Shown here: positions 1 to 7,783 of the stretch, in pieces
Layout of the letters: each line of letters begins with the position of its first letter
How positions within the stretch are numbered: position 1 is the first letter of the stretch
Source: Candidatus Thiodiazotropha endoloripes
GTDB lineage: Bacteria > Pseudomonadota > Gammaproteobacteria > Chromatiales > Chromatiaceae
Reading direction: 5' to 3'
Assembly (NCBI RefSeq): GCF_001708965.1
Contig: NZ_LVJW01000006.1
Span: 186,001 to 250,000, forward strand
Length of the DNA: 64,000 nucleotides
The notes under the pieces: generated by a model
The model's database searches: none
The model's input: only the letters and a program-made list of their open reading frames with translations
Told to the model about the DNA's origin: nothing
Made by a program: the position numbers and the translations under genes

Positions 1-307
1 CCTGATGGGATTGCTGCATCTGATTGTAGGCGGCATAGCGTGGAGCAGCACGTTGCACTGTCCGTTGTCTCTCCCCTGACCAGGGTCTGAAGCGATAGGC
101 CGATGCTCTGGCAGGGAATCGGTAACCGGCGTAGTTGGGTTGCCCCTGCTGCCAGTTTTGTCCATAACCGGGGGAGCCATTGCCGGCAGGCATCTGAAAT
201 GGATATTTCGCTGCACCATAACCACCCTCAGCCTTCAGTTCAGCAGTGGGAATCATGGTTGCGGTAAAGACACCAGAAAGCAGTAATGCAAACGCTGCGA
301 TTTTCAT
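1..307 (-). CDS. Small secreted YRFRP-motif protein, 3' end outside window
   Basis: I do not recognise a named family. The visible part is about 102 residues, starting at the ATG at 305-307, and the C-terminus lies beyond the window edge. It begins MKIAAFALLLSG, a typical Sec signal peptide. The mature part is rich in Gly, Gln, Tyr and Pro, with the elements GYRFP and AYRFRP. The next minus-strand gene (588-1160) has the same YRFRP-type motifs, so the two look like paralogues or members of one envelope family. An AGGT lies seven bases before the start. Export is well supported; any function would be a guess. Confidence 0.7.
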   Translation of the reverse strand, partial: MKIAAFALLLSGVFTATMIPTAELKAEGGYGAAKYPFQMPAGNGSPGYGQNWQQGQPNYAGYRFPARASAYRFRPWSGERQRTVQRAAPRYAAYNQMQQSHQ

Positions 308-587
308 CAGGGTTACCTGTTTCCTTGTTATCAGCTTGTAAGATTGGGTTGTGTCACCCAACCGGATAATGCATGAATCATCTTGACTATCGCTCTGTTC
401 CAGGCGGCAATGGGATCGTTTCGTTATCAACCGCGACCCGACTCAGCAGCCTTGCTCAGTATTGCTCTCTCAAGCAGATTCTTTTATTGATTAAATACTC
501 GACAGTTTAGCGGTAAATAGCCGAGTGCAAAACTGTTTTAACGTTTTTTTCCACTTTCCCGACCTGCGAGCTGGTCGACTGCCTCAT
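308..587. other. Intergenic gap between the two YRFRP genes
   Basis: The 280-bp gap lies upstream of the first YRFRP gene and downstream of the second, both on the minus strand. It probably carries the promoter of the gene ending at position 1. I see no RNA gene or convincing ORF in it. Confidence 0.4.
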
Positions 588-1160
588 TCAGGGCGCCATG
601 AGTTGAGGCTCAGAGGTATAGAAGGGCGTTGTGTCCGAAGGGAATCCACGATCCAGACGCTCATCGGGACGAAACCGGTACTGATTGCCCTGAGAGTATC
701 CAAACCGACCAGTTTCGGAAGTTGACTGCTGGGGACGAAAGCGGAGCTCTCCAACGGGTTGGCGAGTCTCCCGGTTGGTCAGATTTCGTTGCTTGATCCG
801 CTCCTGCTCTGACGGATTGAGGGGACGAAATCGATAGCCCTGATGGTATGGTGTTATCTCATGCCGCTGGGGTACTGGCCGATAGGTACCTTCAGGCAAG
901 CCAAAAGGAGTATCGGTGTAGTCTCGATAGGGTTGGGTCGACTGATCAGCTGAACGCTTCCATTCACGCTCTGTCTGGGATGCCATCTCCTGATGCTTAT
1001 TTAGTGGACGCCACTGATACTGTCCATAGACCCCGCTGTTTGAGCGGGATCCGAAAGATCTGGAGTCATTGAGAGGATAGGCGTAGCGTTCGGCAAACAG
1101 CTGTACAGGTGCCAACAGGCAGACCGACCATAACAACAGCAGATAGATGTTGATGTGCAA
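588..1160 (-). CDS. Secreted YRFRP-repeat protein of unknown function
   Basis: This 190-residue protein has an N-terminal hydrophobic signal (INIYLLLLWSVCLLAP) followed by a low-complexity polar chain rich in Arg, Gln, Pro and Tyr. The aromatic-Arg-Phe-Arg-Pro motif recurs (GYRFRPL, LRFRPQ, QYRFRPD), with degenerate forms QWRPL and TYRPVP. I know of no enzyme with this pattern; it looks like a structural, intrinsically disordered periplasmic or outer-surface protein. The start is a TTG at 1160 with GGAG nine bases upstream, and no in-frame ATG fits as well. The same motif in the gene ending at position 1 argues for tandem duplication. The start codon is the weakest part of the call. Confidence 0.6.
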   Translation of the reverse strand: MHINIYLLLLWSVCLLAPVQLFAERYAYPLNDSRSFGSRSNSGVYGQYQWRPLNKHQEMASQTEREWKRSADQSTQPYRDYTDTPFGLPEGTYRPVPQRHEITPYHQGYRFRPLNPSEQERIKQRNLTNRETRQPVGELRFRPQQSTSETGRFGYSQGNQYRFRPDERLDRGFPSDTTPFYTSEPQLMAP

Positions 1161-1279
1161 ACACGCATACTCCGCAGTAAGCCTGGTGCAGCTTCAGGCT
1201 GCAACAGACTATGATCAATCAGCAGGAAACCGGTTTGATCGACGGGCCCGAAGCTGGCCCATGACCATCCATCTCCCGC

Positions 1280-4200
1280 CTACTTAAGGCGAATTCCCCG
1301 TCGAGCAGCCTTCTTACGAACCGGAAAACTCGCAACATTTGAAGCGGCTTTCCTCTTCGGCTCGGTGGACTGCTTGACCTTATTCTCACCATTCCCTTTC
1401 TTTGCGGCACTGCCTGCCTTTTTCTTAGCAACCTGCTTCTTCAAGGTCGATGGGCGTTTTTTCGGTTTGGCCGGGGTTTGCTGTTTTGATTTGACCGGTC
1501 TCTTCTCAGTTTGTGCAACCTCTTTGCTCTCAATCTCAACCGCTTCTTGTGCTTCTGGCGCTTCAGTCGCAGCCTTGCTCATGGGTTCAGATTCTACAGC
1601 AGGAGACTCAACAGGTTCCGGTTCGGATTTCACCTCATCCCGCATTTTCGCATCACCGCGGGCTGTCTCCGCTGATGCTGCAACCTGAGCTCGCTGCTGT
1701 TTAACAGGTGCCGCTGCAACAGGTGGTTCAGAATCCTCTGGAGTCGAGCCGCCAGCCGTTGGCGTCGGACTTCCGGAGCTGCTGCTCCCCCCACCGGGGC
1801 TGCTCATATCAGGCTTCTTCTCTACTGGGGGAGAGGCCTGATTCGATTTTCCAGCCCGACCTTTAAACAACTGACCAATCAGCAGAAAGATACCTTTGAA
1901 CAGATAGAATACCAGGCTGAAGAGGGCAATAATCTTAGTCCAGATCAGCATGCCGATGGAACTTTTCTGCTCAGACTGAAGGTTATCCACAGCCGCTTCA
2001 GCGGCCACCTCGGCCTGCTTTTCGGCTGGCTCTTCCAGCTGCGCTATCAGGTGCTCGCTACCGGCCGGTGCCGTTGCCGCAGCAACCTCCAGAATATCCT
2101 TACTCGCTTTGATACAGCCCAGCGGAATAACGATCAGGGTCAATATGGTGGAGACCATGACACCGGAAGCCAGGGAGATTGCCATACCCTGGAATATGGG
2201 ATCAAAGAAGATTACCGATGAACCGCACACCAGGGCGAATGCGGTGATCATGATCGGTCGGGTTCTGGTCTTACAGGCCATGATCACCGAATCGACCACA
2301 GAGACACCCTGTTGAACCTGATGAATTGAGAAGTCCACCAACAGGATGGAGTTACGCACAATGATACCGGCCAATGCAATCCATCCGATCATCGAGGTCG
2401 CGGTGAACTCACCCCCCCAGCCTGCCTGGAAGAAGAGAAAATGGGCCGGAATGATACCGAGCAGCGTCAGCGGAATCGGTGCCATGATCAGTGCCGGGAT
2501 CCTGAAGTTGCCAAACTCCCACACCACCAGGATATAGATCAGCACCAGTGCCACAGCAAAAGCGGCCCCCATGTCACGGAAGGTCTCAAACGTTACCGTC
2601 CATTCACCGGCCCACTCAATTGCTGTTGATGAGTCATTCTTTGGCGCGCCCAGCCAGTGCGCATCGATCGGCACATTGTCCGGCGCCACATAAGGATCAG
2701 CATCTCCCAATCCATTGAGAAGATCCTGCACCTGGAACATGCCGTAGACCGGCGCAGCCAGTTTGCCGCCAACTTCAGCGACAACATACTCCACATCACG
2801 CAGATCCTTGTGGTAGATGATTGGATCTTCATAGACCTGCTCAAAACGTCCCAGCTCTCGCAGTGGAACAGTCACCCCTTTACTGGACTGAATCGGAAGA
2901 TCACCCAGACGAGTGATTTCGGAACGTTCAGCCAGTGGCACCTGCATCATGATATTGATCGGCTCATGACCGGCACGCTGTTTGACATCCCCGAGAGGTG
3001 AACCACCCAGAGACATACCCAGGTTACGATTGATAGTATCCACCGAAATGCCGCGACGCACCGCTTTTTCTGTATCCACGGTAAAGCGCCAGTACTGGTA
3101 TGGATCACGCATGTAGTTATCCACATCCCGCAGACTTTCGGTTTGTTCGAAGATCTTGGTGAGATCCTGTGCAACCTGGCGCCGGACTTCCGGGCTTGGG
3201 CCATGCACTTCAGCGACCACGGATTGCAACACTGGAGGTCCAGGCGGCATCTCAACCACAGCAACCTTGGCACCGGTACCCTCGCTCAGCTTGCTAAGCA
3301 TGGCGCGGGTTTCAACCGCAATCTCATGGCTGGTCCTGGAACGCTCCGTCTTGTCCAGCAACTGCACCTGAACTTCCGCATGCCAGGGATCCTTACGCAG
3401 ATAGTAGTGCCTGACCATACCGTTGAAGTCGAAGGGTCTGGCCGTGCCCGCATAGACCTGTACCGCCGTCACTTCCGGCATCACCCGAATCTTCTCGGCC
3501 ATCTGATGGGCCAGATTGGCGGTTACCGGCAGTGCGGTGCCCTCCGGCATATCGACCACCACCGCAAACTCCGGCTTGTTATCCAGCGGCAGCATCTTCA
3601 CCGCCACCCATTTGAAATAGAAAAATGAGCAGGTAATCAGGAAGGTGCCCCACATCACCAGCTTGAAAATCCTCGCCTTACGCGGGCTCTCGATCATCGG
3701 CATCAGAATGCCCTTGAACAGACCTTCCAGCCATTCAGCCTCCTTATGCTCACGATCTCCAGCCACCTTCAGGTAGTGCATGGAGGGTCTCAACCAGTGG
3801 GAGACGGTCAGATAAGGGGTAAAGACAAACGCAGCGAAAAGGGAGATCAGCATCGCTACCGAACCGAGCGCCGGGATCGGCTCCATGTAGGGCCCCATCA
3901 TGCCGGAGACGAATCCCATCGGCAGCAGTGCCGCGATAACCGTGAAGGTTGCCAGAATGGTGGGGTTACCCACCTCACGCACCGCATCCACCGCGGTGAC
4001 AATATCGGTGGAGTTCTCCTCCAGCCATCGCCGATAGATATTTTCCACCACCACGATCGCATCATCCACCAATATGCCGATGGAGAAGATCAGGGCAAAC
4101 AGACTCACCCGGTCGATGGTATAACCCATCACCCAGGCACTGAAGATGGTCATCAACAGTACCACCGGAATAACCAGTACCACCACGATCGCCGGCCTGA

Positions 4201-5395
4201 AGGCGCGGAATGCCGCCAAAACCAGCAGGAATACAAAACCGGTGGCCACAAACAGCTTGAAGATCAGTTCACTGACCTTGTCATCTGCCGTCTGACCGTA
4301 GTTTCGGGTGACACTGACTTCCACATTCTCAGGAATCAGAGAACCTTTGATGTGTTCGACCCGCTCCTTGATGGAGTTGGCCACGGTGACGCCATTGGAG
4401 CCCTCTTTCTTGGCGATCGCCAGGGTGATCGCAGGCACGCCATCCGCCTTGATATCCAGGCTGCTGGCGGCACCGGTGTAGAAGCCCACCAGCTGCTTGG
4501 CATCCTCCGGACCCTGTTTGACCCGGGCGATATCGTGCACATAGACCGGGACATCCTTGTGTGTACCCACCACCAGACGATTGATATCTTCCGCATGCTT
4601 GAGAAAAGAGCCGGTCACCACGGAGAAGTGGGTACTGCCCGCCTCGACCCCGCCAGCCATCTGCTCAGCATTGGCGGTGCGGATGGTATTGGCCACCTGA
4701 TCCAGACTGATGCCATATCCCGCCAGCCGTTCAGGAAAGACCTCGATGGTCACCTGCTCCCGGCGCCCGCCAACCACAAAGCCGTTACCGGTATCGGGCA
4801 GCTCTTTCAGCGTCTGTAGGACATCGTGCCCCAACATCCGCAGCTGGCCATCGTCCACATCGGGCATACCGTCCCGATCCAGATCCTTGGACCAGAGCGT
4901 CAGGGTGACCACCGGGACATCATCGATACCTTTCGCCTTGACCAGCGGCGGCATTACCCCGGGTGGAATCAAATCCATGTTGGAGTCGATCTTGTCGTTG
5001 ACCTTGACCAGTGAGGGTCCCATCTCCTCACCCACTTCAAACTCAAGGGTCACCACGCCACCACCCCGTTGAGAGGCGGAGTAGACATGTTTGATATCGG
5101 GGATCTCGGACATGATCCGCTCAAGCGGCTCGATCGCCAGCGCCGACACCTGATCCGCGGCAGCACCGGGATACTGGACGAAGATATCCACCATCGGTAC
5201 TGAGATCTGGGGATCTTCCTGGCGCGGTGTAATGATCAGGCCCAACAGCCCCATCAGCATCATGGCCATGAAGAAGAGCGGCGAGAGTGGGGACTGAATG
5301 AAGAACCTTGCGGTCCTGCCGGCTATCCCCAGATGAGCCTCATAATTGGGGTCCATTGAATGGAGCTGATCGAGTTTGTCGTCGTTCTGGCTCAT
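1280..5395 (-). CDS. RND-family efflux permease with an extra C-terminal membrane segment and charged tail
   Basis: This is a proton-driven RND pump of the AcrB/HAE superfamily that would export hydrophobic or amphiphilic compounds through a tripartite channel with the adaptor encoded at 5510-6664. The first membrane helix is around residues 37-56, followed by the porter domain. Typical RND landmarks include IGILVDDAIVVVENI in helix 4 and a second transmembrane block ending near residue 1103. RND pumps are usually about 1030-1070 residues; this one has 1371. The extra residues 1104-1371 add an Ala/Glu stretch, one more hydrophobic segment (about 1149-1177), a Ser/Pro/Glu linker and a very Lys-rich end. 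The porter domain also contains a DxDxDG acidic loop at 171-182. The ATG at 5395 is the chosen start. It is the last gene of a three-gene minus-strand operon. Substrate unknown. Confidence 0.93.
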   Translation of the reverse strand: MSQNDDKLDQLHSMDPNYEAHLGIAGRTARFFIQSPLSPLFFMAMMLMGLLGLIITPRQEDPQISVPMVDIFVQYPGAAADQVSALAIEPLERIMSEIPDIKHVYSASQRGGGVVTLEFEVGEEMGPSLVKVNDKIDSNMDLIPPGVMPPLVKAKGIDDVPVVTLTLWSKDLDRDGMPDVDDGQLRMLGHDVLQTLKELPDTGNGFVVGGRREQVTIEVFPERLAGYGISLDQVANTIRTANAEQMAGGVEAGSTHFSVVTGSFLKHAEDINRLVVGTHKDVPVYVHDIARVKQGPEDAKQLVGFYTGAASSLDIKADGVPAITLAIAKKEGSNGVTVANSIKERVEHIKGSLIPENVEVSVTRNYGQTADDKVSELIFKLFVATGFVFLLVLAAFRAFRPAIVVVLVIPVVLLMTIFSAWVMGYTIDRVSLFALIFSIGILVDDAIVVVENIYRRWLEENSTDIVTAVDAVREVGNPTILATFTVIAALLPMGFVSGMMGPYMEPIPALGSVAMLISLFAAFVFTPYLTVSHWLRPSMHYLKVAGDREHKEAEWLEGLFKGILMPMIESPRKARIFKLVMWGTFLITCSFFYFKWVAVKMLPLDNKPEFAVVVDMPEGTALPVTANLAHQMAEKIRVMPEVTAVQVYAGTARPFDFNGMVRHYYLRKDPWHAEVQVQLLDKTERSRTSHEIAVETRAMLSKLSEGTGAKVAVVEMPPGPPVLQSVVAEVHGPSPEVRRQVAQDLTKIFEQTESLRDVDNYMRDPYQYWRFTVDTEKAVRRGISVDTINRNLGMSLGGSPLGDVKQRAGHEPINIMMQVPLAERSEITRLGDLPIQSSKGVTVPLRELGRFEQVYEDPIIYHKDLRDVEYVVAEVGGKLAAPVYGMFQVQDLLNGLGDADPYVAPDNVPIDAHWLGAPKNDSSTAIEWAGEWTVTFETFRDMGAAFAVALVLIYILVVWEFGNFRIPALIMAPIPLTLLGIIPAHFLFFQAGWGGEFTATSMIGWIALAGIIVRNSILLVDFSIHQVQQGVSVVDSVIMACKTRTRPIMITAFALVCGSSVIFFDPIFQGMAISLASGVMVSTILTLIVIPLGCIKASKDILEVAAATAPAGSEHLIAQLEEPAEKQAEVAAEAAVDNLQSEQKSSIGMLIWTKIIALFSLVFYLFKGIFLLIGQLFKGRAGKSNQASPPVEKKPDMSSPGGGSSSSGSPTPTAGGSTPEDSEPPVAAAPVKQQRAQVAASAETARGDAKMRDEVKSEPEPVESPAVESEPMSKAATEAPEAQEAVEIESKEVAQTEKRPVKSKQQTPAKPKKRPSTLKKQVAKKKAGSAAKKGNGENKVKQSTEPKRKAASNVASFPVRKKAARRGIRLK

Positions 5396-5509
5396 ATTTG
5401 ATCCCGAAACTGTAGTGTTGGGCCGTCAGGCCCTACCCTAAAGATATAAGATGGATATGGAAGCACCAGATTAACTTGACTACTACCTGTCGGCACTTCC
5501 GGAATTATT

Positions 5510-6664
5510 TTATTGCTGCGGTGTTGTCCAGCCTGTGCTGATGTCCACCGGAGGATTGCGTAATATCCGCTCCCCAGCCTGCAATCCGGAGAGTACCGTG
5601 GTAAAACCACCACCCGGCAGCTTCTCACCGACACGAATCAGACGCAGCGTGGGCTTGCCATCCTCTCCCTCCACATAGACCCCGGGGAGACTGCCGTTAT
5701 AGCGAATCGCACTGTTGGGAATAATTGGATTGGATCTGGCGGGGGCATTGAAATCGGGTACCAGCACCTTGGCGTACATACCGGGTGCAGAGACACCCTG
5801 TGGCAGATCAAACTTGATCGTCACAGTGTGTCGTTGGGCATCGGCCATGGGGAAGATCTGTGCCACACGTACCGGAACCTCACGGTCACCGACATCGAGC
5901 TCAGCCCTCAGCATCATCCCCTCATTCAGACCGGGGCGTAACCGGCCCGGCACATCCACCACGATCTGCAGGTACTCCACATCCGCATACTTCAGGAGGG
6001 GTTGGCCGGGTTGCACGGTATCGCCCACCTCAACGAATTTTTTCATGATCACCCCCTGAAATGGGGCAAGACTCTTGGCATCCCTCAGCTTGGCATCGAT
6101 GGCCCGAATTTCGGCCTGTACACGGTAGATGGTGTTTTGCGCCTGCTGAATATTGGTTCGCGAGGAGAAGATATCGGCTGTCCTTTCAGCGCCCTGATCC
6201 CGATCGCCAAAGGCATCCTCCATCGGTCGGGTGAACATCTGATCGAACAGATTGGGCATCCCCATGCCACCCATTGCCGATTTCGACTTGGGTGACCAGA
6301 GTTCCCGGTTGTACTGCACACCGGCATTTCGCAGTTGGGCATCCGCATTGGCCAGCTGAGCCATCGCCGCCTGCCGTTTGGCCATCAATTCACTGTCATC
6401 CAGCTCAACCAGGCGATCAGACTCCTTGAAGGTATCCCCTTCGATACCGGCCAGGTAGTTTACCCGCCCCGGCAACTGCGCTGACAGGGTAACCTCTTTG
6501 TAGGGAACCACGGTTCCCCCCAGAGAGACATGGGGTACGCCTTGTGTCTGCTGCACGACAAAATAAGCACTGTCAGCCATATTCGGCTGGGAATGGACAC
6601 TCCCGGCAGCCAAGGAAGCAGCCAAACCCGCTGTGATTAACATTGCTTTGAATTGTGAACCCAT
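5510..6664 (-). CDS. RND efflux periplasmic adaptor (membrane fusion protein)
   Basis: The 384-residue protein starts with a signal peptide (about residues 1-25, ending VHSQP). It continues with a split lipoyl/barrel-sandwich domain (VTLSAQLPGRV near 55 and the return half APFQGVIMKKFVEVGDTVQPGQPLL near 210) around a helical hairpin, then a beta-barrel and a membrane-proximal domain, the usual MFP order. The hairpin has a Met/Gly-rich insert (MGGMGMPNLF) that is not typical and might sit at the channel tip. Adaptors of this type link the RND pump to a TolC-like outer membrane channel; no such channel is encoded nearby. It lies 114 bp upstream of the pump gene and 63 bp downstream of the SCP2-like gene, so the three are probably cotranscribed. 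Confidence 0.92.
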   Translation of the reverse strand: MGSQFKAMLITAGLAASLAAGSVHSQPNMADSAYFVVQQTQGVPHVSLGGTVVPYKEVTLSAQLPGRVNYLAGIEGDTFKESDRLVELDDSELMAKRQAAMAQLANADAQLRNAGVQYNRELWSPKSKSAMGGMGMPNLFDQMFTRPMEDAFGDRDQGAERTADIFSSRTNIQQAQNTIYRVQAEIRAIDAKLRDAKSLAPFQGVIMKKFVEVGDTVQPGQPLLKYADVEYLQIVVDVPGRLRPGLNEGMMLRAELDVGDREVPVRVAQIFPMADAQRHTVTIKFDLPQGVSAPGMYAKVLVPDFNAPARSNPIIPNSAIRYNGSLPGVYVEGEDGKPTLRLIRVGEKLPGGGFTTVLSGLQAGERILRNPPVDISTGWTTPQQ

Positions 6665-6727
6665 ATTTTGCTACTACCTAGTGTAATGACACGTATTTAG
6701 GAGAAATAATCACCGGATGAGGATTGT

Positions 6728-7123
6728 TCAGACCCGTCCCATCACAGAGAAGCTCTTGATGAAAGGTCCGGCCATTCTTGGATCTTTGATCATTGACGAA
6801 TAGTCACCGACGACGAATTTCATTTTACGCGAGGTGAAGGCCATACCGAGCCCCATCATGCCGGGAGGCTTTGCCATCCACTTGCGCCACTGATCCTCGG
6901 AAGCGCGGATATCCCAGTTCAAGGTCTGACCGCTGAAAGCCTCACCAGAGACGGCCTTGCCATTCTCGACTGTCAGAACACCCTTCGGTGCATCATCACC
7001 ATCCAATCCATAGCCGATCACACTGTTGAAACCGATCTGGGATAGGGCATCGGACAATTCCGGCTCAGCATTCCAGTGCGTTGCAAACTCACTCATCCAA
7101 CTATCCGAAAACAATTCAGCCAT
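6728..7123 (-). CDS. SCP2 sterol-carrier-like small protein
   Basis: The 131-residue soluble protein has the pattern of the SCP2 lipid-binding fold: a strand-rich centre (GVLTVENGKAVSGE, LNWDIRASEDQWRKWM) and a Met/Gly helix (GMMGLGMAFTSRKMKFVVGD) ending in a short hydrophobic tail. Members of this superfamily bind acyl or sterol-like lipids; the ligand here is unknown. The ATG at 7123 has an excellent GGAGG five bases upstream; a GTG at 7135 is in frame but would place that ribosome site inside the gene. It is first in the operon with the RND adaptor and pump, which suggests a hydrophobic substrate for the whole system. Assignment is by pattern and is moderately sure. Confidence 0.7.
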   Translation of the reverse strand: MAELFSDSWMSEFATHWNAEPELSDALSQIGFNSVIGYGLDGDDAPKGVLTVENGKAVSGEAFSGQTLNWDIRASEDQWRKWMAKPPGMMGLGMAFTSRKMKFVVGDYSSMIKDPRMAGPFIKSFSVMGRV

Positions 7124-7783
7124 CTCAACCTCCACGTATTTCTCTGACTTATTTTTTTGTATTAGGGGCGAAAGCTAACCCTATTTGAGAACTTCCCAGT
7201 ATCCCTAAAGGGACGGTTTAATGCAACCGAGGAATTTGTTAAGAAAGCCCCATATATCATTTGGTTATCAGATAGTTAAATATATTAGAACTTCATTATA
7301 TACCATTTTAAATCAACAAGATATCCTGACATTCAAGGGCCTGAAATTGCAACAAATGATACTATTTTAATAACACTCTTTTTCACTATTATTAATTACA
7401 GTCAGTGGATTAGTTGAATCTGTGGATTTCCATGCCACCTCTGAAGATCTCTGCAGCGTACCGATCGCCGATAAAAACAGACCGATTCCAAGCATGAATC
7501 GCAGTAGATGACCCGATACGGGCATGGTCTGCAACCTTCAAGTCGACCATTTTCGCAGCAGGATCCAGGACAATGACGAGTTTGCGTGGCCCGGACGAAA
7601 AAAATCATGCATCCACCGAAGACAGTCATTAAGATAGCTCACAGGAATATGAACTCTTGATGCCATTCTCATTCTGATACTATTTAGACAGGCACCGCCG
7701 TGGATTGGGATCAATGCCTACGGCAGATAAGGGCCTGATAACACGAACAACAAATTATTCATTATTAGAGGAGCAAAATCGAT
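7124..7783. other. Gene-poor AT-rich region between divergent operons
   Basis: About 660 bp separate the SCP2-RND operon (leftward) from the dynamin-like gene (rightward). The part from about 7250 to 7390 is strongly AT-rich, unlike the coding DNA around it, and should hold the divergent promoters. A 75-codon open frame on the minus strand (7402-7629) is Cys-rich and has no recognisable start signal; I do not call it. A degenerate copy of a repeat found elsewhere in the window lies at 7731-7750. Confidence 0.5.
7731..7750 (+). repeat. Degenerate copy of the GGGCCTGTTAACACGAA repeat
   Basis: The 20 bases read GGGCCTGATAACACGAACAA, differing by a few bases from the terminal repeat of the 269-bp element at 21506-21774. 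It lies just before the dynamin-like gene. It may be a decayed end of the same element or chance; see findings. Confidence 0.4.

Noticed and set aside
3746-4819. 357-codon plus-strand open frame
   Set aside because: Antisense to the RND pump gene; composition (His, Gln, Arg) is that of a shadow frame.
7402-7629. 75-codon Cys-rich minus-strand frame
   Set aside because: No start signal, no signal peptide or known motif, and it sits in a long promoter region.
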